A DNA stretch of 64,000 bases from Symbiobacterium thermophilum (GTDB lineage: Bacteria > Bacillota > Sulfobacillia > DYFQ01): the NCBI GenBank assembly GCA_020725105.1, contig DYFQ01000001.1, positions 45,176 through 109,175 of the forward strand. Direction: 5' to 3'. Under the pieces are notes generated by a model. The model worked only from the letters and a program-made list of their open reading frames with translations, ran no database searches and was not told where the DNA came from. This document shows, piece after piece, positions 32,297 to 40,451 of the stretch. The position numbers were made by a program, and so were the translations under genes. The number at the start of each line of letters is the position of its first letter. Position 1 is the stretch's first letter.

Positions 32297-33122
32297 CGCC
32301 CGGGGCGCGGAGCTGAGGGGCGGGGGCCGGCCGCCGGCAGGGCCGGCCCCCACCCTCCTCTGGCCCCGCGGGCGCCGCCAGCGCCCGGAGCTCGCGGAAG
32401 GCGTCCTCGATGGCTTCCCACTCCTCGGTCCGGACGGCCAGATCGAGAGCCAGGGCGGCGTCGCGCAGCGCCTCGCGGGGGCGGCCCGACCGGCGGGCGA
32501 CGGCGGCCCGCAGCCTGAGCGCCTCGCTCTGGTGCCGGTCGGACGCCGGGCCGTCCCGCTGGTCGGAGACGGCGGCCAGGTGCCGGAGGCAGGCGGCGCC
32601 GTCGCCGGCGTCGAACTCCACCGCGGCGGCCTCGAGTCGGGCGAGGTAGCGGACGTCCGCGGGGGCGGCGCCGAGGCCGCGGAGGGCGGCGGCGGCCAGC
32701 CGGCGGGCGGAGCGCAGCCGGCCGGCCTTGCGCAGGAAGACGACCATGTTGACCAGGGTGCGCAGCTGCTCGGCGGCGCTGCCCGTTTGGCGCCAGGCCC
32801 GGTAGGCCTGCCGCAGGGCGGCGTACGCGTCGGCGTGCCGGCCCATGCGGCCGAGCGTCACGCCGAGGCCGTTGAAGGCGCGGGCCCGGTCCTCGGCGCT
32901 GAGGCCGGGGAGGGCGAGGGCGGCCCGGTAGGCTTCGACGGCGCGGGCGTACTCCCCCGCCTGGCCGAGCGCCGCCGCCAGGTTCCCGAGCACGCCCTGG
33001 GCGACGTCGGCCCCCAGCCCGCCCTGGTTCACCAGGGCGTGGGCGCGCTCGAAGGCGCTGACGGCCGCCGCGAGGGCCCGTTGCCGCAGGGCCCGGACGC
33101 CCTCCTCGACGTGCCGGACCAT
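32271..33122 (-). CDS. TPR-repeat protein
   Basis: A 283-residue all-helical protein with about five tetratricopeptide repeats: AVSAFERAHALVNQ, LGNLAAALGQAGEYARAVEA, FNGLGVTLGRMGRHADAYAA, LVNMVVFLRKAGRLRSARRL, RAAVARRSGRPREALRDAAL. No enzymatic domain and no DNA-binding domain are visible. Such scaffolds mediate protein contacts, for example in Rap-type signalling. ATG at 33122 is the first start, but there is no clear ribosome site, and protein-like sequence continues upstream without a start codon. It is divergent from the SpoIIE-type phosphatase gene. Confidence 0.78.
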   Translation of the reverse strand: MVRHVEEGVRALRQRALAAAVSAFERAHALVNQGGLGADVAQGVLGNLAAALGQAGEYARAVEAYRAALALPGLSAEDRARAFNGLGVTLGRMGRHADAYAALRQAYRAWRQTGSAAEQLRTLVNMVVFLRKAGRLRSARRLAAAALRGLGAAPADVRYLARLEAAAVEFDAGDGAACLRHLAAVSDQRDGPASDRHQSEALRLRAAVARRSGRPREALRDAALALDLAVRTEEWEAIEDAFRELRALAAPAGPEEGGGRPCRRPAPAPQLRAPGVTPRPTRR

Positions 33123-33205
33123 GGCGGCATACAGCGCGGCGCGCTCGGCTTCGGAGAGGGGCGGCGCGCCGGGGGCATCAGCCCGCGTGTCGTGGGGGGA
33201 CAGCC

Positions 33206-34852
33206 GTGACCACCCGCCTCGCCGTGGAGGATTGGACGACGTTTCGTGATTCGCTGCGGGCGCGGTATCTCCTGGTGGAAGCCTTCCTGGGGGCGGCGGA
33301 GCCGGCCCTCGACGGCGCCGGCCGCGGCGTGGCCGCCCTGCTCACCGATGAGGGCGGGCTCGTCCTGGCGCGGTGCGGCTCCGTGGACGTGCTGGGTCTC
33401 GCCGCCGAGGCCGGCTTCGTGGCCGGCGCCCGGGTCCGGCCCGTCCCCACCTGCCGCCGCGGCTTCCGCGTGGCCTGGGCGTCGGTGCCCGGCGAGGCGC
33501 CGGCCACGGGCCATCTCGGGCTGGTTTCGTCGCGCGAAAGCCCGGAGCTGGCGCCCCTGGCGCGGGCGCTGGCCGAGCTGGTCGCCCACCGCCGGCGCGA
33601 GCTGGAGCGGGCGGGCCAGGACGCCGAGCAGCACGCGGCGCTGGACCGGCTGTCGGCGTTTCACGACACCGCCATGCGCATCGGCGGGCCCCAGTCCCGC
33701 GACGAGCTCCACCGTCGCGTGGCGGAACTCGTGGTGACCCTGGTCCGGGCGGACCGCGCGGGGATTCTGTTTCGCGACCCGCCCATCCCGGCGGCCACGG
33801 CGCAGGGTGACGACGCCGTGCTCCGAGGGTTGCCCCCGGTGGAGCGCGTCTTGGCCACCGGCCGCGTCGCCCGCGTGGCCCACGACGACGCGCGTGCGGA
33901 GGTGCGGGCCGCCCTGGGCCGGCTCGGCGCGGCGTCGCTGGCCCTGGCGCCGGTCTTCTTCGGCGGCCGGACCTGCGGCGCCGTGCTCTTCGCGGCCCGC
34001 TCCGCCGGACCCGGCTTCAGCGAGCGCGACCTCGAGGTGCTCGCGTTCGTCAGCAAGCAGGTCGGGCTGTCCATCGAGAACGCCTCGCTGCGCGAAGGCC
34101 TGGAACGGCGGCTCGAGGCGCTGACCCGCGAGATGGAGCTGGCCCGGCGGATGCAGCAGGCCCTGCTGCCGCAGAAACCCCTGGTCTTGCCCGGCGCGCG
34201 CGTCGCGGGCGCCACCCTCCCGGCCAGGCTCGTCGGGGGCGATTATTTCGACTTTCTCAGCCTGGACGGAGGCGACTGCGTGGTGGCCGTCGGCGACATC
34301 ATGGGCAAAGGCGTGGCGGCCGCCCTCCTGGCGTCGCTGTTGCGGGCCCACGTCCGGACGGTCGTCGTCGAGCGCGGGTTCGGCCCCGGGGTGCTCGCCG
34401 CCGTGGAGGAGGCGATGTGGGACGACCTGGCCCGCACCGGCAGCCTGGCGACACTGCAGGTCGTATCGTTCAGCGCCGCCACCGGGCGGTTGGAAGCGCT
34501 TTCGGCGGGCCACCTGCCGCCGCTCTGCCACCGGAAGGGCCGGTGGGAGCGCCTGCCGGTGGGCAGCGGCGTCTCCCTCGGTCTGAAGCGCGTGGGGGAC
34601 GACGGGGTACGGGAGCCGTACGCGACGGTCCTGGCCCCGGGCGACGCGGTGGTGCTCTATTCGGACGGCTTCCTCGACCTGGCCGCCGGCCGCGGCGCGG
34701 GCCTTGCTCGGCTAGAGGCGGTGCTGGCAGGGTCCGAAGCCCTCGGTGAGGCGCTCCGCCGGGCCGACCTCGCCGCCGTTCGCAGTCTCGTGGGGGGAGA
34801 TGCGGCAGACGACCCGCCCGACGACGTAACGGTGGTGTCGATCCAGCGATGA
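33206..34852 (+). CDS. GAF-domain SpoIIE/RsbU-type PP2C phosphatase
   Basis: A 548-residue protein. The N-terminal ~130 residues are a sensor-like domain, ~150-300 a GAF domain (VRADRAGILFRDPP, then VFFGGRTCGAVLFAARSAG and VLAFVSKQVGLSIENASL). A coiled-coil linker (LTREMELARRMQQALLPQ) leads to a PP2C/SpoIIE domain with the Mn-binding acidic residues in GGDYFDF (~345) and VGDIMGKGVAAAL, AGHLPPL, LYSDGFLD and DDVTVVS. It should dephosphorylate a STAS anti-anti-sigma protein in response to a GAF-sensed signal. GTG at 33206 has GGGGGGA upstream. Its stop overlaps the kinase-STAS gene (ATGA). Confidence 0.92.
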   Translation: MTTRLAVEDWTTFRDSLRARYLLVEAFLGAAEPALDGAGRGVAALLTDEGGLVLARCGSVDVLGLAAEAGFVAGARVRPVPTCRRGFRVAWASVPGEAPATGHLGLVSSRESPELAPLARALAELVAHRRRELERAGQDAEQHAALDRLSAFHDTAMRIGGPQSRDELHRRVAELVVTLVRADRAGILFRDPPIPAATAQGDDAVLRGLPPVERVLATGRVARVAHDDARAEVRAALGRLGAASLALAPVFFGGRTCGAVLFAARSAGPGFSERDLEVLAFVSKQVGLSIENASLREGLERRLEALTREMELARRMQQALLPQKPLVLPGARVAGATLPARLVGGDYFDFLSLDGGDCVVAVGDIMGKGVAAALLASLLRAHVRTVVVERGFGPGVLAAVEEAMWDDLARTGSLATLQVVSFSAATGRLEALSAGHLPPLCHRKGRWERLPVGSGVSLGLKRVGDDGVREPYATVLAPGDAVVLYSDGFLDLAAGRGAGLARLEAVLAGSEALGEALRRADLAAVRSLVGGDAADDPPDDVTVVSIQR

Positions 34853-36006
34853 CGGAGCCGCCCTCGGCCGGCAAGGCGGCGGCGACCGCAAGAGTCGACG
34901 GCGGACGGCTGGCCCTCCGGGGATGGGGCTGGCGCGACCACGCCCGCGCCGACTGGACCTCCGCCGGCCTGGTGCTCCGGAGCGAGGTGCTGCTCCGGGT
35001 CCCGCAGCCGCGCCCGGGGGAATTCGCCTGGCATCGAGAGGGACGCACCCGGCTCGGACTGCTGGGAGTGGGGGCCCGGGAGCTGTTCGCGTTCGGTTTC
35101 GGCCACGGCGGATACCGCCCGCCGCCCGGCCAACGGCGGGTGCTGGCGGCCATCCTGGCGGGACGATTCAGGTTTACCCGCGTCGGAGTGGCGGAACCCG
35201 AGCTCGGCCGCGGGGAGTGCCAGACCGGAGAGTTGCTGCACACCTGGGTGGGGCCCGACCAGCTGGGCGAGGCCCGGGAGCGGCTGACGCGGGCGCTCCG
35301 CTCCGCGGGCGCCGCGGCCGACGTGCGGTGGCGCGTGGCGGTGGCCGCCAACGAGGCGCTGACCAACGCCGCGAAGTTCTCGGGAGGCGGCTACTTGACG
35401 GCGCGGCTCGGACCCGGCGGCTTGGAGGTGTCGGTGGGGGACCGCGGCCGTGGCGTCGAGCTTGGCCGGCTCGCCTCGGTCCTCCTGGCGCCGCGGGAGG
35501 CGCGGGGCATCGGGCGGCAGCAGGGATACTGGCTGATGCTCACGCACAGCGACTTCTGCCTGGTCACGAGCGGCCCTTGGGGAACGACGGTCCGGTTGCG
35601 ATACGGGTCGATCCAGACGCTCCCCGGCGGCGAGCCGCCGACCGGGCCGGGGAAAGGAGGGCAAACGGTGGAATTCCAGGTGATGCCTTCAGCCGACGGC
35701 CGGCACACGGTGGTGATCTGCCCCGGCGAGCTGGACTACCAGAAGGCCGACCGGTTCCGTGAGTTGTTGCAGCAGTGCGACACCCCGGCCGTCACCGTGG
35801 ACTTCACGAGGGTCCGGTTGGTCGACTCCACAGGCGTCGGCGCCCTGGTCGAAGCGATCCGGAAGCTCCAGGCCGCCGGCGTGCAGGTCCGCGTCACCAA
35901 CGTCGTGCCGGAGGTTTACGAGATCCTGGAGGTCATGGGGTTGGTGGAAGTCTTCGGCCGGCGGGTCATCGTGGCCGCCGGCGGCGCGGGCGCCCCGGTT
36001 GCGTGA
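34849..36006 (+). CDS. RsbW-like kinase fused to STAS anti-anti-sigma domain
   Basis: A 385-residue protein. Residues 1-130 are an unassigned domain (LGLLGVGARELFAFGFGHGG). Residues ~135-260 are a HATPase_c/RsbW-like kinase: N-box NEALTNAAKF (~167), G1 box DRGRGV (~198), GYWLMLTHSD and GTTVRL. Residues ~274-380 are a STAS domain with the phosphorylatable Ser in VDSTGVGALV (~326). In partner switching the kinase phosphorylates the STAS protein, and a PP2C enzyme such as the one just upstream reverses this. Having both on one chain is unusual. No stop lies between the domains, yet a perfect AAAGGAGG and GTG stand exactly at the junction. No sigma factor gene is adjacent. Confidence 0.85.
   Translation: MTEPPSAGKAAATARVDGGRLALRGWGWRDHARADWTSAGLVLRSEVLLRVPQPRPGEFAWHREGRTRLGLLGVGARELFAFGFGHGGYRPPPGQRRVLAAILAGRFRFTRVGVAEPELGRGECQTGELLHTWVGPDQLGEARERLTRALRSAGAAADVRWRVAVAANEALTNAAKFSGGGYLTARLGPGGLEVSVGDRGRGVELGRLASVLLAPREARGIGRQQGYWLMLTHSDFCLVTSGPWGTTVRLRYGSIQTLPGGEPPTGPGKGGQTVEFQVMPSADGRHTVVICPGELDYQKADRFRELLQQCDTPAVTVDFTRVRLVDSTGVGALVEAIRKLQAAGVQVRVTNVVPEVYEILEVMGLVEVFGRRVIVAAGGAGAPVA
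35653..35670 (+). promoter_or_regulatory. Internal ribosome binding site and GTG for a free STAS protein
   Basis: AAAGGAGG (35653-35660), seven bases, then GTG (35668-35670) in the same frame as the fused gene. It would yield a free anti-anti-sigma factor of 112 residues starting VEFQVMPSADG. Such an ideal Shine-Dalgarno inside a coding region is unlikely by chance. Confidence 0.65.
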
Positions 36007-36084
36007 GGCCAGATGGCCACCCCCGCCGGGCCGGCCCCGGGTAGGAGCGGGGCCGGCCAGTCCTCGCGCCAGTTCCAGCGCCGC

Positions 36085-36165
36085 ACGGTGGAGTCCCCGC
36101 TCGGTCCGGTTCACAGCGGGCTTGCGCCAACTCCTCGGGCTTGAGGTACCCGAGTGCGGCGTGCC
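36085..36165 (-). pseudogene. C-terminal remnant of an IS3/rve-type transposase
   Basis: The minus strand encodes GHAALGYLKPEELAQARCE, matching the conserved end of IS3- and IS481-type transposases (PHSALGYLxPxEF). The remainder of the 230-bp gap between the STAS and ECF genes holds no other recognisable gene. Confidence 0.45.
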
Positions 36166-36238
36166 CCGGGGCGAACAGGCCTGCCTGGTCGGCCACCGGC
36201 GAAGGTACCCGTGCTGAGCGGTAGCGGAGGTGAAGCCG

Positions 36239-36802
36239 TTGGGCACCCGAACCGTGGTGGAGCTGGGCGTGCTGGTCGCCCTTTCCCTCGTCCTCATGTT
36301 CACGGTCAACGTGCCGCTGATGCCGGCGGCGACTTACCTGAAATACGATCCCGGCGACGTGCCCCTGTCCCTGGTGGCCCTGCGCGCGGGGCCGGGTCCG
36401 GCGGTACTGGCCCTGGCCGTCAAGAACGTGCTGTACGTGATGCTCAAAGGGGGCCGCAACCCGCTGGGCATCGTCATGAACCTGGTGGCGTCCGGGACCT
36501 TCCTGCTGGTCCTGGGTACCGTCTACCGGGTCCGGCCCGGCCGCGGGGGGCTGGTGGGCGCCGCCGTGGCGGCGACGGTTTCCATGGCCGCCGTCATGGT
36601 CCCGGCCAACGCCGTCGGGGTGCCCCTCATCCACGGGACCTCGCTGCAGCGGGTCTGGGCCCTGATGCTCCCGGTCTACGTCCCGTTCAACCTGATCAAG
36701 GGCTCCCTCAACGGGCTGCTGGTCCTGGCGGCCCACGCCGTCCTGCCCGCCCGCGGCGTGGCGCTGGGAGAATCGCTGGCAAGGGATCGGACTGCGCCAT
36801 GA
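36239..36802 (+). CDS. ECF transporter S component (RibU-like)
   Basis: A 187-residue, six-helix membrane protein typical of substrate-binding S components of energy-coupling-factor transporters: LGVLVALSLVLMF, a helix 1-2 loop (PLMPAATYLKYDPGDVPLSL), VKNVLYVMLKGGRNPLGIVM and VPFNLIKGSLNGLLV. The YDPGD and KNxLY...G segments resemble riboflavin-type RibU proteins. It needs an ECF A/A'/T module encoded elsewhere. TTG at 36239 is preferred, with GGAGGTGA six bases before; GTG at 36230 overlaps that site. It ends with ATGA overlap into the F420 reductase gene, consistent with a flavin/deazaflavin theme. Confidence 0.8.
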   Translation: MGTRTVVELGVLVALSLVLMFTVNVPLMPAATYLKYDPGDVPLSLVALRAGPGPAVLALAVKNVLYVMLKGGRNPLGIVMNLVASGTFLLVLGTVYRVRPGRGGLVGAAVAATVSMAAVMVPANAVGVPLIHGTSLQRVWALMLPVYVPFNLIKGSLNGLLVLAAHAVLPARGVALGESLARDRTAP

Positions 36803-37476
36803 GTCCCGGCGGCAAGCTGGTACGGCTGGGGCCCACCATCGGGATTGTCGGGGGTACGGGCCGGGAGGGGAGGGCTCTGGCCAGGCGGTGGGCCCTGGAC
36901 GGCTATCCCGTTGTCATCGGCTCCCGGGACGCGGCCCGGGCTCAGCGGGCGGCAGCCAACGTCCGGGAGGCGGTGCCCCGCGGCCGGGTTCGCGGCGAGG
37001 ACAACGCCTCGGCGGCCGGATCCGCCGACGTGGTGGTGCTGACCATTCCCTTCGCCGCCCAGGCCCTCTTGCTTCCGCCGCTGGCCCCACTGGTGCGCGG
37101 CAAGGTGGTCATCGACGCCACCGTGCCCCTTCACCCCGAGGATCCGGCCCGGCCCGCCCCGCCGCCGGAGGGGTCGGCCCTGGCCCGGGCCGCCCGGCTC
37201 CTGGGCCCGGACGCGCGGCTGGTGGGCGCCTTTCACACCGTGTCCCACCTGGCCCTGGCAGGTGAGGGACCGCTCGAGGAGGACGCGTTCGTCTGCGGTG
37301 ACGACCCCGGGGCCAAGGAGGTGGCCATGGCCCTGGCCCGGTCGGCCGGACTGCGGCCGCTGGACGCCGGGCCCCTTCAGGCAGCCGAGACGCTGGAGCG
37401 GCTGACACCGCTGTTGATCGGCCTTGGCCGCCGCTACCGGAAGCAGGCCCTGGGAATCCGGGTCACCGGCCTCTAG
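36799..37476 (+). CDS. npdG: NADPH:F420 oxidoreductase (Fno/NpdG type)
   Basis: A 225-residue Rossmann protein. The dinucleotide motif GIVGGTGREGRALARRWA is followed by VIGSRDAARAQ (NADP-phosphate binding), NASAAGSADVVVLTIPF, GKVVIDATVPL and GAFHTVSHLAL, as in F420-dependent NADP reductases. It passes hydride between reduced F420 and NADP+. ATG at 36799 overlaps the ECF stop (ATGA). Its presence implies that the organism makes or uses coenzyme F420, which is uncommon in Bacillota; no F420 biosynthesis gene is in the window. Confidence 0.85.
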   Translation: MSPGGKLVRLGPTIGIVGGTGREGRALARRWALDGYPVVIGSRDAARAQRAAANVREAVPRGRVRGEDNASAAGSADVVVLTIPFAAQALLLPPLAPLVRGKVVIDATVPLHPEDPARPAPPPEGSALARAARLLGPDARLVGAFHTVSHLALAGEGPLEEDAFVCGDDPGAKEVAMALARSAGLRPLDAGPLQAAETLERLTPLLIGLGRRYRKQALGIRVTGL

Positions 37477-37565
37477 ATCGCCGCCGCCGGACACGCCGCG
37501 GCACCGGCCCGGACCGGCATAGGCCCTCCAAGCGCCCGATACACTAACTCGGGCGGTGAGGGCTG

Positions 37566-39143
37566 GTGCGCCTGGACGAACTGGCGCTGGCCGTTCCGGG
37601 GGCCAGGATACTTGGCGAACCAGGGGTTGTCATCTCCGGCCTGGCGTACCACTCGGCGGCTGCCGGCCCCGGAGCCCTGTTTGTCTGCATTCCGGGCTTC
37701 AGCCACGACGGGCACGGCTTCGCCTGGGAAGCCGTGCGCCGGGGGGCGGTGGCGGTCGTCGTCGAGCGGGTGCTGGACCTGCCGCCTGCCGTGTCCCAAC
37801 TGGTGGTAGCGGACGCCAGGGCGGCCCTGGCCAGGCTGAGTGCCTGCTATTACCGGTACCCCGCCCGTCGTCTGCGCGTGGTCGGGGTCACCGGCACCAA
37901 CGGCAAGACCACCATCACCCACATGGTGGACTCCATCTTCCGGGCGGCCGGACTCAAGACCGGCCTGGTGGGCACCGTCGGTCACCGGGTGGGCGACCTC
38001 GAGTTTCCCGCCGAGCGTACGACGCCGGAGTCGGCCGACCTGCAGGAGCTGCTGGCCGCGATGGTCCGGGCCGGTTGCACCCACACGGTGCTGGAACTGT
38101 CCTCCCAGGCGCTGGCCCTGCGCCGGGCCGACGCCTGCGACGTGGACCTGGCCGTCTGCTCCAACGTGACCCACGACCACCTGGAGTTCCACAAGGACTT
38201 CCACCAGTACCGCCTGGCCAAGGCCCGGCTCTTCTGGGAACTGACCGAGCAGAACGGAAAGGCCGGGCCCCGGTGGGCGGTGCTGAACGCCCATGACCCG
38301 TCGACCCCCTTCTTTGCCAGCCGGACGCAGGTTCCGGTGCTCAGGTACGGGTTTGACCCCCAGGCTGACGTGTGGGTTCGCCCGCTTCAACCTGACCGGT
38401 TGGGCCAGCCCTGCCACCTGATCTGGCGGCCCAGGCGTGATCACGGGCCCGCGCCCGGGGCGGCAGGGGTCGAGGTAGGCCTCGTTCTTCGCGTGCCCGG
38501 GCGCGCCAATCTGGCCAATGCTCTGGCCGCGGCGGCGGTCGCCCTGTGCGAGGGGATCGACCCTCAGGCCGTGGCGGCGGGGCTCGAGGCCTTCGAGGGG
38601 GTTCCAGGCCGCTGGGAGGTCATCTGCGACGGCGACCCCCTGACGGTGGTGGTGGACTACGCCCACAACCCCGACGGGCTGGCCGCCACCCTTGAAACCG
38701 CGCACTTACTGGGTTTTTCCCCCATCGTCCTGGTGTTCAGTTGCGAAGGCGTCAGGGGGCGGGAAAAACGGCCGCTCATGGGGCGCATTGCCGCCCAGGC
38801 GGCCGACTACGTGGTGGCCACCTGCGACCACCGCTACGACGAAGCGCCCGAAGGGATTCTTGGCGACATCGAGGTCGGCCTCCGGGCCGGCGGCATGGGT
38901 CCCGGGCAGTACGCCCTCGTCCCGGATCGGGAGGAGGCCATCCACCACGGCGTGGCCCGCGGCCGGCCCGGCGGGCTGGTGCTGGTGACCGGGCGCGGCC
39001 ACGAGCAGTGGATCATCGTCCGAGGCAAGAAGATGCCCCTGGACGACCGGCAGGTGGCCCGCGCCGCCCTCGACCGCCACTGGCCCGGCTGGGCGCCCCG
39101 GCGTGCCCGCGCGGCGGCTCGGGCCACGCCGGGCCTGCCGTGA
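37566..39143 (+). CDS. MurE-like Mur ligase with altered specificity motif
   Basis: A 525-residue Mur ligase. Residues 1-95 form a MurE N-terminal domain (ISGLAYHSAAAGPGALFVCI). The P-loop is GVTGTNGKTTITHMVDS near 107. TTPESADLQELLA, CSNVTHDHLEFH and VVDYAHNPDGLAATLE are the expected MurE motifs for UDP-MurNAc-L-Ala-D-Glu and ATP. The third-domain motif that selects the amino acid, DNPR in DAP-adding enzymes, reads CDHRYDEAP here, so diaminopimelate specificity is not supported. The gene stands alone, outside a division/cell-wall cluster. It may be a second MurE that adds a different residue, or a related ligase. GTG at 37566. Confidence 0.82.
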   Translation: MRLDELALAVPGARILGEPGVVISGLAYHSAAAGPGALFVCIPGFSHDGHGFAWEAVRRGAVAVVVERVLDLPPAVSQLVVADARAALARLSACYYRYPARRLRVVGVTGTNGKTTITHMVDSIFRAAGLKTGLVGTVGHRVGDLEFPAERTTPESADLQELLAAMVRAGCTHTVLELSSQALALRRADACDVDLAVCSNVTHDHLEFHKDFHQYRLAKARLFWELTEQNGKAGPRWAVLNAHDPSTPFFASRTQVPVLRYGFDPQADVWVRPLQPDRLGQPCHLIWRPRRDHGPAPGAAGVEVGLVLRVPGRANLANALAAAAVALCEGIDPQAVAAGLEAFEGVPGRWEVICDGDPLTVVVDYAHNPDGLAATLETAHLLGFSPIVLVFSCEGVRGREKRPLMGRIAAQAADYVVATCDHRYDEAPEGILGDIEVGLRAGGMGPGQYALVPDREEAIHHGVARGRPGGLVLVTGRGHEQWIIVRGKKMPLDDRQVARAALDRHWPGWAPRRARAAARATPGLP

Positions 39144-39203
39144 AGCCAACGCCGGCCGCGCGAGACCGGGAACCCGCCGGCCAGTCACCGGGCCGGTGGC
39201 CGG

Positions 39204-40451
39204 TCACCGGGCCACCAGGTGGTAGGCCACCATGAACAGCCGCCAGCCGTCCCGGAGGTAGTGCCGGAAAAACGTCTTGAGGTCAAGCTCGGCCGGCACG
39301 GCGTGCCGCAAGGAATCCACCAGGGCCCAGCGGACGCGGGTCCCGGGGGGCAGGGCGTCCAGCAGGCGCAGGCTCTCGGTGTAGGGGATGAACGGGTCGT
39401 CGGTGGAGTGGACCACCAGGAGCGCGGCGCGGAGGCGGTGCACCTGGCCCAGCGGCGACAGGGCGGCTACCTTGTCCAGCATCGGGCGGGGCGCCAGTGG
39501 GTAGAGGGCGTCGAACTCGGCCGGGTCGCGGGTGGCGATGATGCGGGCCAGGACCCGTCCGCCGGGACTCAGCTCCTCCCACCAGCCGGCCGTGGTGGCG
39601 GTGGCCAGGGCTTCGGGTCCCCCGGCGGCCAGCGCGTCGGCGTGCCGCTCCACCAGGCCCCGGTCATTCGGGTCGTCCACCCAGCTCACGAGGGTCCGCA
39701 GGAAGATCTGCCGGGCGTACGGATCGGGCGGGACTTGCCCCCGGAGCTCGCCGGCGGGGCCCGAGTACTCGTAGGCGCCCGTCACGGCGAACCGGACGGC
39801 CGCCCGCAGGTCGGCGTAGCCGCCCAGGGAGACCACGAAGGCCACCCGGTCACGCAGCTCGTCCCGGGCCGCCGCGATGAGGGCGGGGCCGGCGCCGTAG
39901 CTGATGGCGAAGATGCCGGTCCGCTCGGGGGCGACCCCGGGTACCGCCTGGAGGTGGGTGAAGGCCGCGGCCACGTCGTCGGGATCGGCGGTGCCGGCCA
40001 CGGCCCACCGCTCCGGCTCTGGAAAGGGCACCAGGACCACGAACCCCAGGCGGGCCAGGGTCCGGGCCAGGTGGTGGGTGAGCTCCCGGTCGGCGCCCGG
40101 GGCGGCCATGGGGACGTAGACCAGGACGGCCGGATGCCCGGGGCCGGAGGCGGTTCGGGCGCCGGGGCCCGTTCCGGCGCCGGCCGGCCGGTAGAGGGTG
40201 GCCTCCATGCTCCGTCCGGGTGCCGTGGGGAGTACGAAGTCCTCGGCGACCGGAGGCCGGCTGAGCCAGGTCAGGGGGCGGACGGGCGCCCCGGTCACCT
40301 CCAGCAGGAAGAAGACGGCCCGTGCCGCGTTGCGGCCGGGCGGCGAGGAGGCCAGCGCGACGGCCAGGCCCAGCACCAGCAGGAGTCCGGGCCACCGCCG
40401 GCCTGGCGGAGCCCGGGGCCGCCGGCGGCTAGCCCTCGCCGCGGCGCTCAC
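39204..40451 (-). CDS. Membrane-anchored alpha/beta hydrolase
   Basis: A 415-residue protein with an Arg-rich start and an N-terminal hydrophobic segment (WPGLLLVLGLAVALA), so it is anchored or exported. The hydrolase core has VLVYVPMAAPG (oxyanion side), the nucleophile Ser in IFAISYGAG, Asp in STDDPFIP and His in SLRHAVP. The nucleophile elbow is A-x-S-x-G rather than G-x-S-x-G. It could be an esterase or lipase; the substrate is unknown. GTG at 40451 overlaps the upstream LOG-like gene by 23 bases, so the pair is co-transcribed. Confidence 0.8.
   Translation of the reverse strand: MSAAARASRRRPRAPPGRRWPGLLLVLGLAVALASSPPGRNAARAVFFLLEVTGAPVRPLTWLSRPPVAEDFVLPTAPGRSMEATLYRPAGAGTGPGARTASGPGHPAVLVYVPMAAPGADRELTHHLARTLARLGFVVLVPFPEPERWAVAGTADPDDVAAAFTHLQAVPGVAPERTGIFAISYGAGPALIAAARDELRDRVAFVVSLGGYADLRAAVRFAVTGAYEYSGPAGELRGQVPPDPYARQIFLRTLVSWVDDPNDRGLVERHADALAAGGPEALATATTAGWWEELSPGGRVLARIIATRDPAEFDALYPLAPRPMLDKVAALSPLGQVHRLRAALLVVHSTDDPFIPYTESLRLLDALPPGTRVRWALVDSLRHAVPAELDLKTFFRHYLRDGWRLFMVAYHLVAR

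Noticed and set aside
33029..34531. A 500-codon open frame antisense to the SpoIIE-type phosphatase gene
   Set aside because: It is Gly/Arg/His/Gln-rich without domains, as expected for antisense of GC-rich codons, while the plus strand encodes clear GAF and PP2C motifs.
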